Position numbers and translations under genes: made by a program
Shown here: piece after piece, positions 31,481-43,723 of the stretch
Numbering within the stretch: the stretch's first letter is position 1
How the letters are laid out: every line of letters begins with the position of its first letter
Source: Haemonchus contortus
Lineage: Eukaryota > Nematoda > Chromadorea > Rhabditida > Trichostrongylidae
NCBI GenBank assembly: GCA_000469685.2
Contig: LS997564.1
Coordinates: 8,396,591-8,460,590 of the forward strand
Direction: 5' to 3'
Length of the DNA stretch: 64,000 nucleotides
The notes under the pieces: model-generated
Database searches by the model: none
Seen by the model: the letters and a program-made list of their open reading frames with translations, nothing else
What the model was told of the DNA's origin: nothing

Positions 31481-32905
31481 AAAAGCTTCATTTAGGGTAC
31501 CAGTGAGTTTCATAATTCGTTAAAAGCTATCCCGCAGTACAGAGGTTTGATCAAGAAATAGTCCCCTGTTCTTACTCTCATATCCATGGATCCATCTAGA
31601 GGGAGCCAGGTTAGGACTGCCCACTCTTCATTGCGGAAGGATTTTCAGCTTCTTGTGGAAAAGCTTCAAAAGCTGTTTATACAACGGCACGGACTGCTAG
31701 TTGAACACATTGTCCACTGTAAGTCAGGAATGCAGTCAACAATTGGCTTATTTTCGAGTTCTTCCACTCTCATAAAAGGGAATTGACAAGCTACCTGAAC
31801 ATTCTCGAAAAGTGATGGACTCTGAAGGAGCACTCCTTCGATCTCTGAACTGGTTCATTTTGAATTTATGGAACGTACAAATATCTATAGCAACTGACAT
31901 ATACTACCTTTATCTATCTATGTATGCGTATTACAAGAAAGAGTTGCGAACACCTGGCCTCAATGACAAGCTCTCATACGACAGAAAAGGGTAACATCCA
32001 GCTTTTTGTGACCTGGGGAATACTCCTCTCATTGTCTACCTGCCTTCGACTTACCCCCTGTATTGGGTTTTCCAAATTTTAGCAATGAATATTCCACCCA
32101 TGATTTTCTGAAGGGTGTTCTTCTTCCAAGGTTCAAACGCCATCCCCATCGTAGATGTAAATTGCACCAAAATTGCAATTACCACTTAAAAATGAAAAAT
32201 GTTATTTCAACTGGTAAGAAGCTTAGAGAAAAATTCCTCGAGCTATTCATGTGGTAAACTCTGGAAGAAAACTTACTTGACACAGTTATTGTGTGGGAAT
32301 AGGAAAACTAGTAGGTATCCAACGAGTGAAAATTTCTTATGGAAATCTTAGCAGTACAACTTTTCACGAGGCAGCATAGAAATAATCACCTCACAACCCA
32401 AAAATAACTTGACTACCAATAAGAATGGCAAGACGAAGAAGGAAATGATGAATACTGTGGTGGGTAGGTGACCCGTAAGAGGTCAGCAGCGAGGAATGAA
32501 CTAGTGGCGGAGGAAGGAGGAATGGTTGGATCGATTTTGATCTACTACTTGAAGTTGGTCAACGAGCGCTTACTGTAGGGCACACCGTGAAGTCATGCTA
32601 GATCCGAGTCAGGCTTCTTTCCCGTAGGAGTAGCATTTGTTCGCTTCGGGAGGAATATGGTCTCCCCCAGATGGGTGAGGGAAGTACTAGAAGCGGCTCA
32701 AAGAATATAAGAATATTGGCGTTTGGGTTGCTGCGTTAGGCTCCTTACCAAACTGGCCGATCATTTTTTCTCAAAATTCATTGGGTAAAGGCGTTTCAAA
32801 GAAATTTTCGGGGGTTAGGAGTGGGTGATCATGAGAGAAGAGTTGTACCGATAAGGGAACCTTCAACAAACTTGGTACATTTGGACTCTGATTGATAGAA
32901 CAAAA
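31481..32905. other. No gene recognised
   Basis: Unremarkable AT-rich sequence with only short open frames (for example + 31586-31786, + 32063-32257); no domain, repeat or splice-consistent chain noticed. Confidence 0.45.
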
Positions 32906-32912
32906 AGACTTA

Positions 32913-33093
32913 CCCCAAGGTGCTTATGGATGAAGCTGACGGTGGAATCAGGGGCTGTAGGCAGGACGATGTAAAAGGGTGAGTTCCCTATGCAGGTGTG
33001 TCGGGTCACATAGCCCAGGTCTGGGCAGTGAATATCTACCTTCTGAGGCAAATTTAACGCTTCTCGATTTCGTCCACCTCGAAGTAAATACAT
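32913..33093 (-). CDS. Possible isolated coding exon of unknown type
   Basis: An open - strand segment encodes about 60 residues including KVDIHCPDLGYVTRHTCIGN and ends exactly at a good donor (CTTGGG|GTAAGTC). I recognise no family and found no partner exon. It may be an exon of an unrecognised gene or chance. Confidence 0.2.
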
Positions 33094-33632
33094 CGTTCAT
33101 CTCAGTTTATGACCTTTTTACCTACCTTTCATCTCTTGGCATACTATAAGAATGCCAATGTCATCTGTTCAGCAACAGAAAAAAAGCTTTCAGAGCGGTG
33201 CTCCCCACACAGTTGGTGAGGTAATCTCAAGAGCTCCGCCCATTTCGTAAGCCACGCCTCCACGCGGACCAAGACAGTTCTCTTTTGCTTTTTGGCTAGA
33301 ATTACCGTATAAATGATCTTTACGTCTGCACCTTTTAGTTACCATTATTTTCCAAAGACTCTCTAACAAATATTCCTTCCTGTTCAGTGACAGCTACATG
33401 TCTTGTTATTTAGAGGCCTTCAACGAGTAAATATTTCATATGATATACAACAACATGTGAAGCGTGCAGCATTATTCAATCAGAAAATGGTGATAATTTC
33501 ACCTACTTCGGTTTTTTTCTAAACATTTGTTTTCTTGTTTCAAAACCTGATCTTTTAACATATGTCGAAGGTCACGCCGTAGGAACTTATAAGGAACTTT
33601 TGTTACATCCACAATATCATTGAATTTTCGTT

Positions 33633-33660
33633 TTATTTATTTATTTATTTATTTATTTAG
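33633..33660. repeat. (ATTT)n microsatellite, probable 3' tail of the LINE
   Basis: Seven tandem ATTT units on the + strand. Read on the - strand this is a TAAATAAATAAA tail following AAGAGTGCAAAC, as expected for the 3' end of a CR1-type element on that strand. Confidence 0.7.
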
Positions 33661-34566
33661 TTTGCACTCTTGGTGCGCCCGAACAATCCAGAAAAGTATA
33701 ACCTAAGGCGACGAAAGAACGCAATAATGCAGACAATACTTGTAAAACGAAACAAAGCAAGTGGCAGTACCGTAATGATGTAACCCGAAGGCAACGTTCC
33801 CCTAACGCAGCGACCCGAAGCTAAGAACAGCGAGCCGTAGCATACAATAATAGAATAAAATGTAATAAAGAATAATATATAATAGGCATATAATAGTAGA
33901 ATTTATGCCGAGTTGACCTGAGCCATCAGTCACCAATGAATACCTGAGAATGAGAGTGCTGCATTTGTGCATCGATCTCTCATTTATACAGTTATGTTGT
34001 AGCTCATCAAGTGCATAGTCAGTCTAGGCAATGCAACCGAGCGCAGCCGTTCCCGGGCGGGCCAAACTAGGTGCCTCTTTGAAATAAATAACCTAAATAC
34101 GAACCCAGGGCGTAAGACCTAGACCCAAGTATTTGACCGGAATATCCGGAATACTTGTTGACCTGCACTTAATTGTGGAAGTCACGATAGTCATGTATAG
34201 GTAGACATAGCGACTGGAAAAGACTACAAGGTCAAGTAGTTATGAGATTGATTCTTCAAGATTGCCTCCAGAAATTTGTGTGACAAGGAAAAAAATCCAG
34301 ATACGACCCGAAGATTAGGTTGCCCGTGATAAGGGAACGTTAGACTCCTTGGCAAACATAACAAGAAACAAACAATTTCGCTAGTATTCGTATAAAAGGA
34401 TTCACCAGTAAACACATTCTCTTAAAAAACACGTCGGCTGCCCTCTGCAGACACTCATGTGAGGTACAACGCGCAACAGCTTTCCTAAAAAAAAAGAAAA
34501 AAAACCAAACCCTAGTATGAATTGGATGCAGGAGTTGGAGACATGTTTAGGCAAAATCTTCCTCAC

Positions 34567-37350
34567 CTAAAACTTCAAATCAAACAAATTTAATTTTTTC
34601 AACCTGCATTTGAATACTCGGCTGTTCGCTGAACTTAACACCTCCTTGGGAAGGCGTCGAAACCATCTTGCAACCCGGCAGAGAGGGAAGTTGAATAGCT
34701 GATTAGAATTCCTGTTATGACATTTTGGATATTCCAAACAGAAACCATGCCCCCGCTCATTGCACGGTCTGAAGACCCAGTACTTACTTGGGAGCATTTT
34801 CATTTCTCTACGGAAAACACGGAACCCAAATATGAGATCTGTAACAATCCTCCTGTACCGTAAGGTAATCAAGCCCAATTGTTCCAATCGCTCACCATGG
34901 CTGGGAAGAACACGCTCTTGAGATCTCTTATTAAGCCTGAGGAAAACCAATCTGGTGAATGTATTCTGGACCTTCTCAAGTTTAAGAATGTCTTTTTTAA
35001 GCGTGGGATTCCAAACTTGGGAGCAATACTCCAAATGAGGTATTACATAAGCTCGAGATAGACGCGTGAGTGTAGCAGGTGCGTCACTATGTACGTTTCG
35101 AAAAATGGTGAAGAGAGAGCCACAAGCTTTACTAACGACACTGTCGATGTAAATGGAGAAGTTCAGCCTCCCATCAATCAGAACACCCAAATCCTTCACA
35201 TTTTCACATTTTTTCAGCATTACGCCATTCACATAGTAATCATGAGCTACTCCGCCACCAAGATGAAGCACAGCACGCAACATTTTTCTAGATTAACCAC
35301 TAAGTCTAAATCTATAGCCCATTTGTTTAGTTTCTCAAGAGATTGTTTAAGCGCTCTACAAACCTCATCACGATTGTTTTCATTGTACCACCCATATAAC
35401 TTCACATCATCAGCATAAACCTGCACTCTAACGTTTGCAGAAGTTTTGAGCATCTGCGGTAACTCGATTGTGTATAGGAGAAAGAAGTGGAGACAGAGCT
35501 CCACCCTGCGGTACACCACTCATATAATGATGCCTATCGGAGTAAACGCAGCCTACCCTGACCGTCATGTGTCGATTACTTAGATATGATTCAATCCATT
35601 TCAGTAATCGGCCACCAATCCCTAATCTATATAGGATCTGCAGCAATTTCCGATAGTTGACTCTATCGAACGCTTTCGACATGTCAACATAAACAACGTC
35701 GACAGATTCACCACGGTCGCGAGTTTCCAATCAAATAGACTATCAACCAGATTGGTGGCGGTGCTAACACCTGGAAGAAACCCGTGCTGCTCTTGTGGAA
35801 TGAGATTGAGCTTATTACACCATGTCACTAACTTCTCTCCTATCATTCTTTCCATTACCTTGACTGGCGTGGGTGTGATACTGATAGGTCAAAATTCAGA
35901 AACTGACTGCGCCTTTGGAACTTTGAGGATCGCAGTAATTAGCGCTTCTTTCCAAATCTGGGGCGCTTCGCCTAACATAAAGGAAACGTTGAAAATGTGT
36001 GCTAGAGGCTTGGACAGAGAACGAGCGCATTTCTTGAAAACAATAGGGGGAATTCCATCGTACGGTTCAGATGTAGAAGACTTGAGGCGCTTAAGCAGCC
36101 TGCAAATGTCATAGGGGTGGAAGTAGAAATTGTCTCGGAATCGTTGAACAGGTGGAAGGTTAGCACCACCAGCCCATTCAGTTGATGAGGAACCTTTGTT
36201 TGAGAAGATACTCGCGAAGAACTCCCCTAAGGCATTAGCCTTACTGGCATCTGAGTGGCATACTGCTCCCTTGCGGTCAACGATAACAGGCAAATGGGGA
36301 TAACCTGTCATTTTTTTATTCATGTAAGCAAAAAAGTGATTTGAAGAAGGTAGTGATGCCAGGCGCTTCTCACGAGAAGCCCAAAACTTTTTGAGATGAT
36401 AATTAATGTCCAAACATACTTTTTTATACAGTCTGTCTTTCAATGGCTCAAGGGAATTTTGGAAAATCCTTTCTTTTTGCAAAAGTAGATTGCTAATCTG
36501 TTTAGGATACTTCAAGCATGGCCACTGAGGAATCTTCATTGGAACATATAGTGATAGTTTATCACAGATAATCAAGCAGAATCTGGTGTAAAGGTCAGAT
36601 GCAGAAACGTAACCATCGAAAGCCCTTAGCCAATCGACTTCATCAAAGCTTACATTCAGAGAAGTATAGTCGACGTTCAGGAAATCTGGCTTTGGTAGAA
36701 GTACATAACTACGTGAGGGAACCAAATCAATAAGGAAGTGAACCATTGCGTGGTCCGACGTACTGATTGGAGTGAGGGTAGTCACGTTAAACACAATTGG
36801 AGAAGACGTTAAGATAAGATCCAGAGTGTTATTCATATGGGTGGGGTCATTTACAAGTTGGCTCAGGCCAGCATGCGAAAAAAAACATTAGGAAGTTTCC
36901 CGAGGAAGCATCTAGGGGAGTAGGGCCATGCCAGTCAACTTTCAGATTGAAGTCTCCGAGAATGACGGTATCTTGCTTGGAGGAAGCAAGAGATACGAGC
37001 AGTTCAATCAACTCATCATCATCTTTCCTGACAGAGTTAGGTGGCCGATATACAACAACGAGTCTGATGCAGGATGTCAATGAGGGACAAATCGGATCAA
37101 TGCACAATGTATCGGAATTGATGACGTAATCATGAGAAATAACCTTAAGCAAAAGAGTACTTCTAAATATACAGCATACCCCACCACCCTTGCGTCTGGC
37201 TCTATCACATCGGTAAACATTATATGGTAGATCGCCCAAAAGTTCAGAATCACTGACAGCAGCTTTAAGCCATGTCTCTGTAACAAAAACTAGGTCTGGT
37301 TTCTTTTCAATGAGGAACAGTTGCAAGTGATGCAGTTTATTAGTAAGACT
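34567..37350 (-). pseudogene. LINE ORF2 (endonuclease-reverse transcriptase), broken
   Basis: Frames: endonuclease to about 36847; EN-RT linker and early RT 36836-35892; a TGA within the context SVSEF*PISITP; RT continuing in the same frame from 35855. Then come frame changes near 35.7 kb (around YVDMSKAFD), near 35.48 kb (between SGVPQGGALSPLL and FLLYTIELP) and near 35.26 kb, leaving a 238-codon C-terminal frame 35283-34567. The catalytic YADD is preserved at about 35.41 kb, but no full-length protein can be made. Confidence 0.9.
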
Positions 37351-37400
37351 TCGAGAATTGAAGAGAAAACAGGAAAGAGGGCATGCCCGACCTCGCGAGT

Positions 37401-38061
37401 TTAAGCATTTCCCTGGTTCCTGCTAGGTAGTTCAGAGACATGTTTGAGCTGGCCTCTAAAAACTACCCACTCCTTTCTATCTTTGCCCCTGTTCCTCTCT
37501 TTGGCAGCTTGCCTAAGCTCATAATCCTGTTTTCTCTCTTCAATGGTCATGCTTCTTCGAACGAAAATATCACGGAAGCCAGCTAGATGGAGATTCCGAG
37601 CGTTACCCAAAGCCCTGCGCCAATGACCCACTGTTGGTAACACAACCTTTACCAAACGTGGCCTTCCGGCATCAAACTTACCCATACGGAAAATCTTACA
37701 TGGAGTGCATTCGACATCAAGAACATCTAGTAGCTCCGAGACATTTTTCTCTAGCTGTGCCTGACGTTTGGATGGAGGAAGATCTCCTTCACTCTCCTTA
37801 TCCCAGCAAAAACTATACTACGTGATTTTTTCTCCTCCGCTAATGAAGCAGCGAAATCCTTTGGAATCTTCTCAGAAAGCACTGCAAGCATTACTGAGAT
37901 TACCGGGTCTTTGTTCAGCTCACTAATGCTCGATAACAGTTCATGTACAGACATTTGGTTATAATTCAGTCTACCTCGTACCTCTGTAGCATCATGTGAT
38001 TGTGAAGCTACAGAAGTAGACTGAGATCCTGTTTCGATAGCTTTGCTGCGAGTAACTATTG
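37401..38061 (-). pseudogene. LINE ORF1-like segment, broken
   Basis: Starts near MAIVTRSKAIETG and continues through SVHELLSSISELNKDP to a frame change near 37.74 kb. The second part includes GRPRLVKVVLPTVGHWRRAL and RRSMTIEERKQDYELRQ, a basic segment typical of the nucleic-acid-binding first ORF of CR1-like elements. The role is inferred from position and basic character. Confidence 0.7.
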
Positions 38062-38140
38062 CCATTATAGTGCATACACTTGATTTGTTCTTATAACAAC
38101 AATTTTTGGATTCTGGACACGTCCCAGTCCTCAATTGACC

Positions 38141-39248
38141 AAATCAGCTACTGCAAAAGAAATGGCAGAATAGCAAAACTCCGAAAAGGAAGAAACTATC
38201 AGTCCACCAGCTAACTAACTCAAAAAAACGCTAACCAAAATGACTGATTAAAATGCCAACTCAACACACTGAAGAAACCCAACCGACCACCGTCCCCGCA
38301 CACGTGAGAATGAAATCATTACCGGCACTAATTCTGACCGGCATTCTACTACTACATAACCAATGATGGTCAGAATGTGGTTTTACCATGGACTAGATTC
38401 TTCTCCCTCCACCCGATTTCATGAAGAACAGCGAAAGTGTATTTATTTGTGGGGGACCTCAATATATTGCACAGAGTTTCAGAAGTCAGCACGCCATCCT
38501 ACGAGTTACCCACAAACGAAGCACAGCAGCAAATAGCAGTACAGCAAGGATTTCTGCCAGTCAACCCCTGGAACGTCTAACTCTTTTGAAGGGAAAGTAC
38601 CCTTTTTCAGTTCACTGAACTCTCAGGAAAGTTCGCAGTAAGCCATATGTATTCAGCCGCGGGCCTGACTTCCAACAGTGGGGCACCCTGGATTGAGGTG
38701 AAATGCCATGACATAAAAAAATTAGGAAACCAAAATTCTCCAAACTCGAAAACTGCTAGGAGAAAAATAAAAACAGCAGATTTTTTGTGACCTCATAATG
38801 TTTCCTTAGATTGTTTACACGTTTACCCTTCGTTCTCTACAATACTTTTACTGAATGATGGACAATAGGAAAAAATACAAACACAAGTCATTTCCTAATT
38901 GTCAGAGAAAGCACTAAAAGGTTTTCCAAGAATAAATATAGTTGAGCGGAAGTGATTTTAGTGGTCAATCTTGGACTTACAACGTAAAATACTGACTTAA
39001 TCAATTTGTTTACAAAAAGGCGTCTACAAATAGCTTAGAACTCGTTCAAACATTAACCCATTCAAGCAGCAAATCTGTGGCAAAATGCTAAATTACTCAA
39101 GTACATACAAACATAGCAAGTTGTTAGACATTGAAACTCATTCGACTGCGCATTTCCATCGATAACTATAATGTACAGGGCGCGATCGTTAATTACCAAG
39201 ACGAAATGAAGTATGTCGAGTGTAGTGAAGAGCGTCATATCAGATTAT
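38141..39248. other. Spacer between the LINE and the thiolase gene
   Basis: No gene recognised. Near the LINE 5' side are the related words GGCACTAATTCTGACCGGCA and ATGGTCAGAATG; otherwise AT-rich sequence forming the 3' flank of the thiolase gene. Confidence 0.45.
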
Positions 39249-42200
39249 CTACTTATTATAGGCCTCAACAAGCATTCCTACTCCGTGTCCTCCAGCTGCA
39301 CAGGCGGCTATTACAGCATATTGTCCCTTTTCCTCCTGAAATACATTGAATCCAAATCAAAGTGCTATGTAAAAAACGCTCAATCGTAAGTTTTACAATT
39401 TAGAAATAAGCTTTTCTTACAAAAATTTCACGTATAGAGGATAACATTAGGCAAAATCATCCTTCTCAATTGTCAGGCTTATGAGGAGCGAAGGAATTAA
39501 GAAAAGTTAGAGATATAAAAACACAAATATCACATACAAAACTGTGTAAAATATCATATTGCATGACTATCCCATACGAAAATTAAATGAATAATGTGTA
39601 TCCTGTGAATAGATAGTCAACCCAATTGGTTATGTAGCAGTAGAATGCCATTAAGTGAGTAAGGAAACCGTGAGGCAAGATACTTCCTCTAAGTCTTACT
39701 ACGCATACTAAGCATAAGCAGCGCACCTTCAGTCTTCCGGCTGCATGAGCAGCAAGCCGTACACCTGTAGCTCCGAATGGATGACCAATTGAGAGGGATC
39801 CACCCCAATTGTTGATTTTCTCCATGGGTAAACGTCCAAATTTGGAAGAGCGGCCCATATGCTCCTAGAAAGTCAGTATGAGAAGGGAACAATTTCAACA
39901 GAATCTTATCTAGAGAAGACTGAAAAAAGGAGAAGAATAGGCATCCTAAATGAGAACATTTAGAAATGACAAAGTGATATACATTACTCAAACAGTCAAT
40001 ATCAAAAGAAGTTCAAAGAACAGACCTTGCAGAAATAGTCCGAGTCGAGGGCGTTCAAGTTTGCAAGTACTTGTCCAGCAAAAGCTTCATGAATTTCGAA
40101 AACGTCCACATCTTTCAACGTAAGACCAGTCTGAAATTTCATAAAAGGTTGTTCCCGGACGAAGACAATCAAAAACGAAACCGGGTGCTCTTCTTACCCT
40201 ATCCAGCAGCTTGGGAATAACATAAGCGGGTGAGAGAAGCAGTTGATCTTTCGGGTCCTGAGCAACATACTGATATTGCCGCAAGTAAGCCATAGGTTTA
40301 TAACCATTAGCCAGGGCATAGTCTTCCGTCATAATGAGGCAAGCTGAGGCGCCATCGGTTAAGAAGGAGGCATTGGCTGAAAAAGCGAATTTAATACAAA
40401 AATTCTTCTGTCGTGTAATGTCCTTACAGCTTAGTTCTTGATAAATTCCAAAAATTTTAAAAAATTTCACTTTATCACTGGTTTCACAGTAAAAGGGTGC
40501 AAATAAGCTATCGCAAACCTGCAGTTATTGTTCCATGGGGCTTCACAAAAGCTGGTTTCAATGCAGCCATTTTCTCAGGTGTTGATACACGAATACCGTT
40601 ATCAGTCTAGCAAGAATTCGTTAAGAAATTAATTACAAATGTCCGCACTATAGGTCTATAAGAAGAAATGAAAAAGTTTAAGAGCAAGACACAAATTGAC
40701 CAATCGCCAACACCTGTGAAGAAGGAATTCACTTACTTTGACTGTTTGGGGCTTTTTACCATCCAAAAATACGGGGACGATATCCTTTAGTTTTCCAGCT
40801 TCTGTCGCCGCTTTCGCTAGCTTGTGCGATCGAAGAGCAAATTCGTCTTGTTCCCTTTAAAAGGATGTTTTGAAAAAATGCTCAAATGGAAAGATGATGC
40901 AATACTACTAACTTTCTAGAAACATTGAATGCCGCAGCGAGTCGATCCCCACTGTGTCCCATAGTTTCGCCGGTAGAAAATTCAGCTACAGCCGGTAACT
41001 CAGGCGCGAACATGTTTTTTAGAATATCCCCTCCTAAGAAATGAACAACTTGAAATCAAAGTACAGCAAATTTACACTCTTCGAAAGATACTCACCAAGT
41101 TTCAGCTTTTCGCCGGCAGCCTTTGCTTTCTGAATGGCTAGCATAGCCTTTCTGGCCTAAAACAAAATACATTAATTGGGTAGTAATTACACCTCACGCA
41201 AATGTGTTCAATGGGTTCTGCGAGATCGAATATGTCCGACTTCGCAGGACCTGTTATTAAGAAAAAGAACACACGGGAAAAGTATTTTTGAATGGGTTTT
41301 GAATTGTTGATGTCTCCACTCAGTTATTTAAGTCATTGTTGAATAAACCGACTTCTACTAACAACTAATACTGTTCTCCGAGTTTATAGGTGCTTGTTGC
41401 CGCCATTCTCATTTCAATGCTACTGCACTTGCTTCATTATTGCATATCTGTTTATAACTCCTTTGCTTGCCTATTTGTAGCTCAGTCGCACGGAAAGGAA
41501 TAAAACTTTATTGAATACGTACAGAAAATTTCCCTCTTGGAAATGTTGTTACTGTTGTGAAAATTGACCATAAGTTAGATTTTCAAGTGCTGTTTGGGCT
41601 GTACAAAAGAGGCTTGAAAGGGTGTTGCCTTAATAAGAAATATGAGCAAGTAATGCAATAAGTTCCGAAGTTACTAGGTTTCCGCGAGGGCAGGTGGGCG
41701 AAGCTGAAGTAAGTTATAGGGGAATTAAAAACATAAGAGTTCAGCTTGCGCGTACGATCTCACTGTCAACCTCATCTGATGCAGCCCAAATACACGAAGC
41801 GTAAAGTGAAAGTTTGTCTTTAGTGCTCTCCCGTGCGAAAAGTTCAGCTCCTACGGACATGGTGACAGCTAGGGAAGGAGGAATTTGAAAAAAACATTTT
41901 AAGAAATCCCTTCTATTATGCATGCGCCACGTGGTCTGAGAAGAAATTAAAATTCAACCTCTACAATAAAGCCCGCGCACCCATTAAAAGGTACTCAGAC
42001 GTTCTTTCAATTGTATATATTTAAGAAAAACTTTGTTACCTTTCTATTGTACCTGATGGGCACATCTGAGAGCAGCTCCACACCACCAGCAATGATTGCT
42101 TTGGCATTTCCAGTTGCCAACATGCCCATGCCGGTCGTCATCGCTACGTTCGAAGAAATACAGGCTAATGTAACGGTATGGGCAGGAATCTAAAAAATGA

Positions 42201-42888
42201 CAATGTACATACCGTATCATCAGATTCTCCTTTATAATGAGACATGCTAATGATCATAGCTACTCATAGACTCCCTATGGAATAGAAAAGAACCTTGTCA
42301 GGAATCCCAGCTTGCAGGGCAGCTTCTCTGGCAACATTGCTTGTTTTGCATTCTTGAATTACAGTTCCACAGATTATATGATCAATATCCTTGTAAGGAA
42401 TTTGAGTGCGAGCAATCAGTGCTGAAACGAAATAGTCGAAAGTTATAGCTACTGCATTTTCTTTTGAATTCAGACTATGATAGGACGTCTTTCTCTAACG
42501 GTTTCCAACTGTGTTAGATGAAAGATTCCAACGACTTCCAATCCTATTTCAAAGAAGAAAAAAGTTTATTTTATGAGGATCATCAACACAACACATGATA
42601 TGAAGACAATATAAAGAGTGCAGACCCAAAACATCTACAACCTTTCAAAGCTTCTCTTTGCAGATCTACCGCCCAGAGATCCTTAAATACCGTACCGGAC
42701 ATAACGAAAGGAGTCCTAAATAGAATATCTGAACACACGGCTAAGACTGAAACTCTCCTCAAAATGTACCTAACAGCGTCAACAAGTACAATATTTGGTC
42801 CAGTGCTAGTACTAGGCTTCTTGACGGCCGCTGCCGTGGCGGTGGCCAAACAGCGAACGGACTGGAGGGATCCACCCAATCGCAACAT
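39249..42888 (-). CDS. hadb-1: Trifunctional enzyme beta subunit (mitochondrial 3-ketoacyl-CoA thiolase)
   Basis: Catalyses thiolytic cleavage of 3-ketoacyl-CoA to acetyl-CoA and a shortened acyl-CoA, the last step of long-chain beta-oxidation, in complex with the alpha subunit on the inner mitochondrial membrane. Twelve exons (- strand order): 42888-42770, 42715-42642, 42421-42294, 42189-42040, 41156-41096, 41033-40913, 40854-40737, 40606-40519, 40376-40198, 40130-40026, 39864-39727, 39335-39249. Total 1368 nt, 455 aa, near the family length (human 474). Residues 1-35 form a presequence ([20 protein letters not shown]). Catalytic elements: the nucleophile in TLACISSN (Cys about 117), HEAFAG (His about 360), IGHPFGATG (His about 409) and AACAAGGHG (Cys about 439). 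Splice phases agree throughout and the frame is intact. Confidence 0.96.
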
Positions 42889-42890
42889 GC

Positions 42891-42892
42891 CT
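42891..42892 (-). promoter_or_regulatory. Probable trans-splice acceptor of the thiolase gene
   Basis: The - strand reads TTTGATCGTTCAG|GCATG: an acceptor two bases upstream of the ATG with no coding exon before it, consistent with spliced-leader addition. Confidence 0.5.
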
Positions 42893-43723
42893 GAACGATC
42901 AAATATCAATTGATAAGAAGCGATTTCACCAATCCACGAGCCGCTAGTTGCAAAGCGAAGTTATTAATAAAAGCCAGAAAAAAAAAACGACAAAAAGACA
43001 GAATTAATGTTGAGAAGAGTAAGGAGCAATAGGTCAGCAAGAAGCAAGTACTACGTAATACTAAATAAAAGAAAAAGTACTAAGCAACAGTGTCAAGAGG
43101 ACTGACTCATAAGAAAGGGCGACGAGATCTCTATCGACGCCCAGGATACAAAGTACGCGCCTGCCGCATGGATTGATAAGGGCGATCGAATAGTTGTCCC
43201 GAAGGACCTCTCCCACTTGAAGAAACGTTCCCAAAGATAAATTATCACTGTTTACGATACCAGCTCGTACTGTATTTTGAGAAAAACCAAATAAATTCTA
43301 CTTAATAGATCCAATAAATGGAAAAAAGATGAGATCGTGGAATGATGGAAAGAATGCAGAATGTGCTTAGATCAAAAAAGATAGTTTAAAGGGGCTAAGT
43401 TTGTCTTCAGTGAACGCTGGCCCTCCCAAACGCCATATCTAAGTGTAAGGGAAGTATTGCGGTATAAAAGTTCCATAGATAACTGAAAATTCTGAAGATT
43501 CTTCACCGAACACACAGCCAATTCGAATCTCTCTGTATCTGCCGACGATACAAATACAACATTTACTAAGAATACGAGCGCTAAATGAAATGGGAAACGC
43601 TGAAAGTAATCGAGCAGGTATCCTGTGAAGAGAAACATCATAACTATACTGGAAAAGGAGGGACGACTCCTTCCCATAAGTTGTAAGTGCATTAGAGTTC
43701 ACCGAAAAAGGGTAAGAACGCAG
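42893..43723. other. Upstream flank of the thiolase gene
   Basis: No gene recognised. Overlapping short - strand open frames at 43372-43702 show no domain. The region probably contains the thiolase promoter. Confidence 0.4.

Larger units (their letters stand above)
33633..38140 (-). mobile_element. Degenerate CR1-type non-LTR retrotransposon
   Basis: Read on the - strand the order is: an ORF1-like segment (about 38061-37401), an AP-type endonuclease (about 37350-36840), reverse transcriptase (about 36300-35250), a C-terminal ORF2 region (to 34567), then about 0.9 kb of 3' sequence and the TAAA tail. Diagnostic pieces are KPDLVFVTETWL and VILGDFNLKVDW (endonuclease), and YVDMSKAFDRVNY, SGVPQGGALSPLL and YADDVKLYG (reverse transcriptase). 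The copy is dead: an in-frame TGA stands at 35889-35891 and several frame changes break both ORFs. CR1 assignment rests on the TETWL endonuclease and the DLGVLIDGRLNFS/HLEYCSQVWNP C-terminal region. The 5' border and target duplication are not defined. Confidence 0.9.

Noticed and set aside
41741..41923. - strand frame starting MHNRRDFLK inside the thiolase gene, considered as a missing exon
   Set aside because: Exon 4 extends naturally to 42040 (PIRYNRK) and joins exon 5 in phase, so no extra exon is needed.
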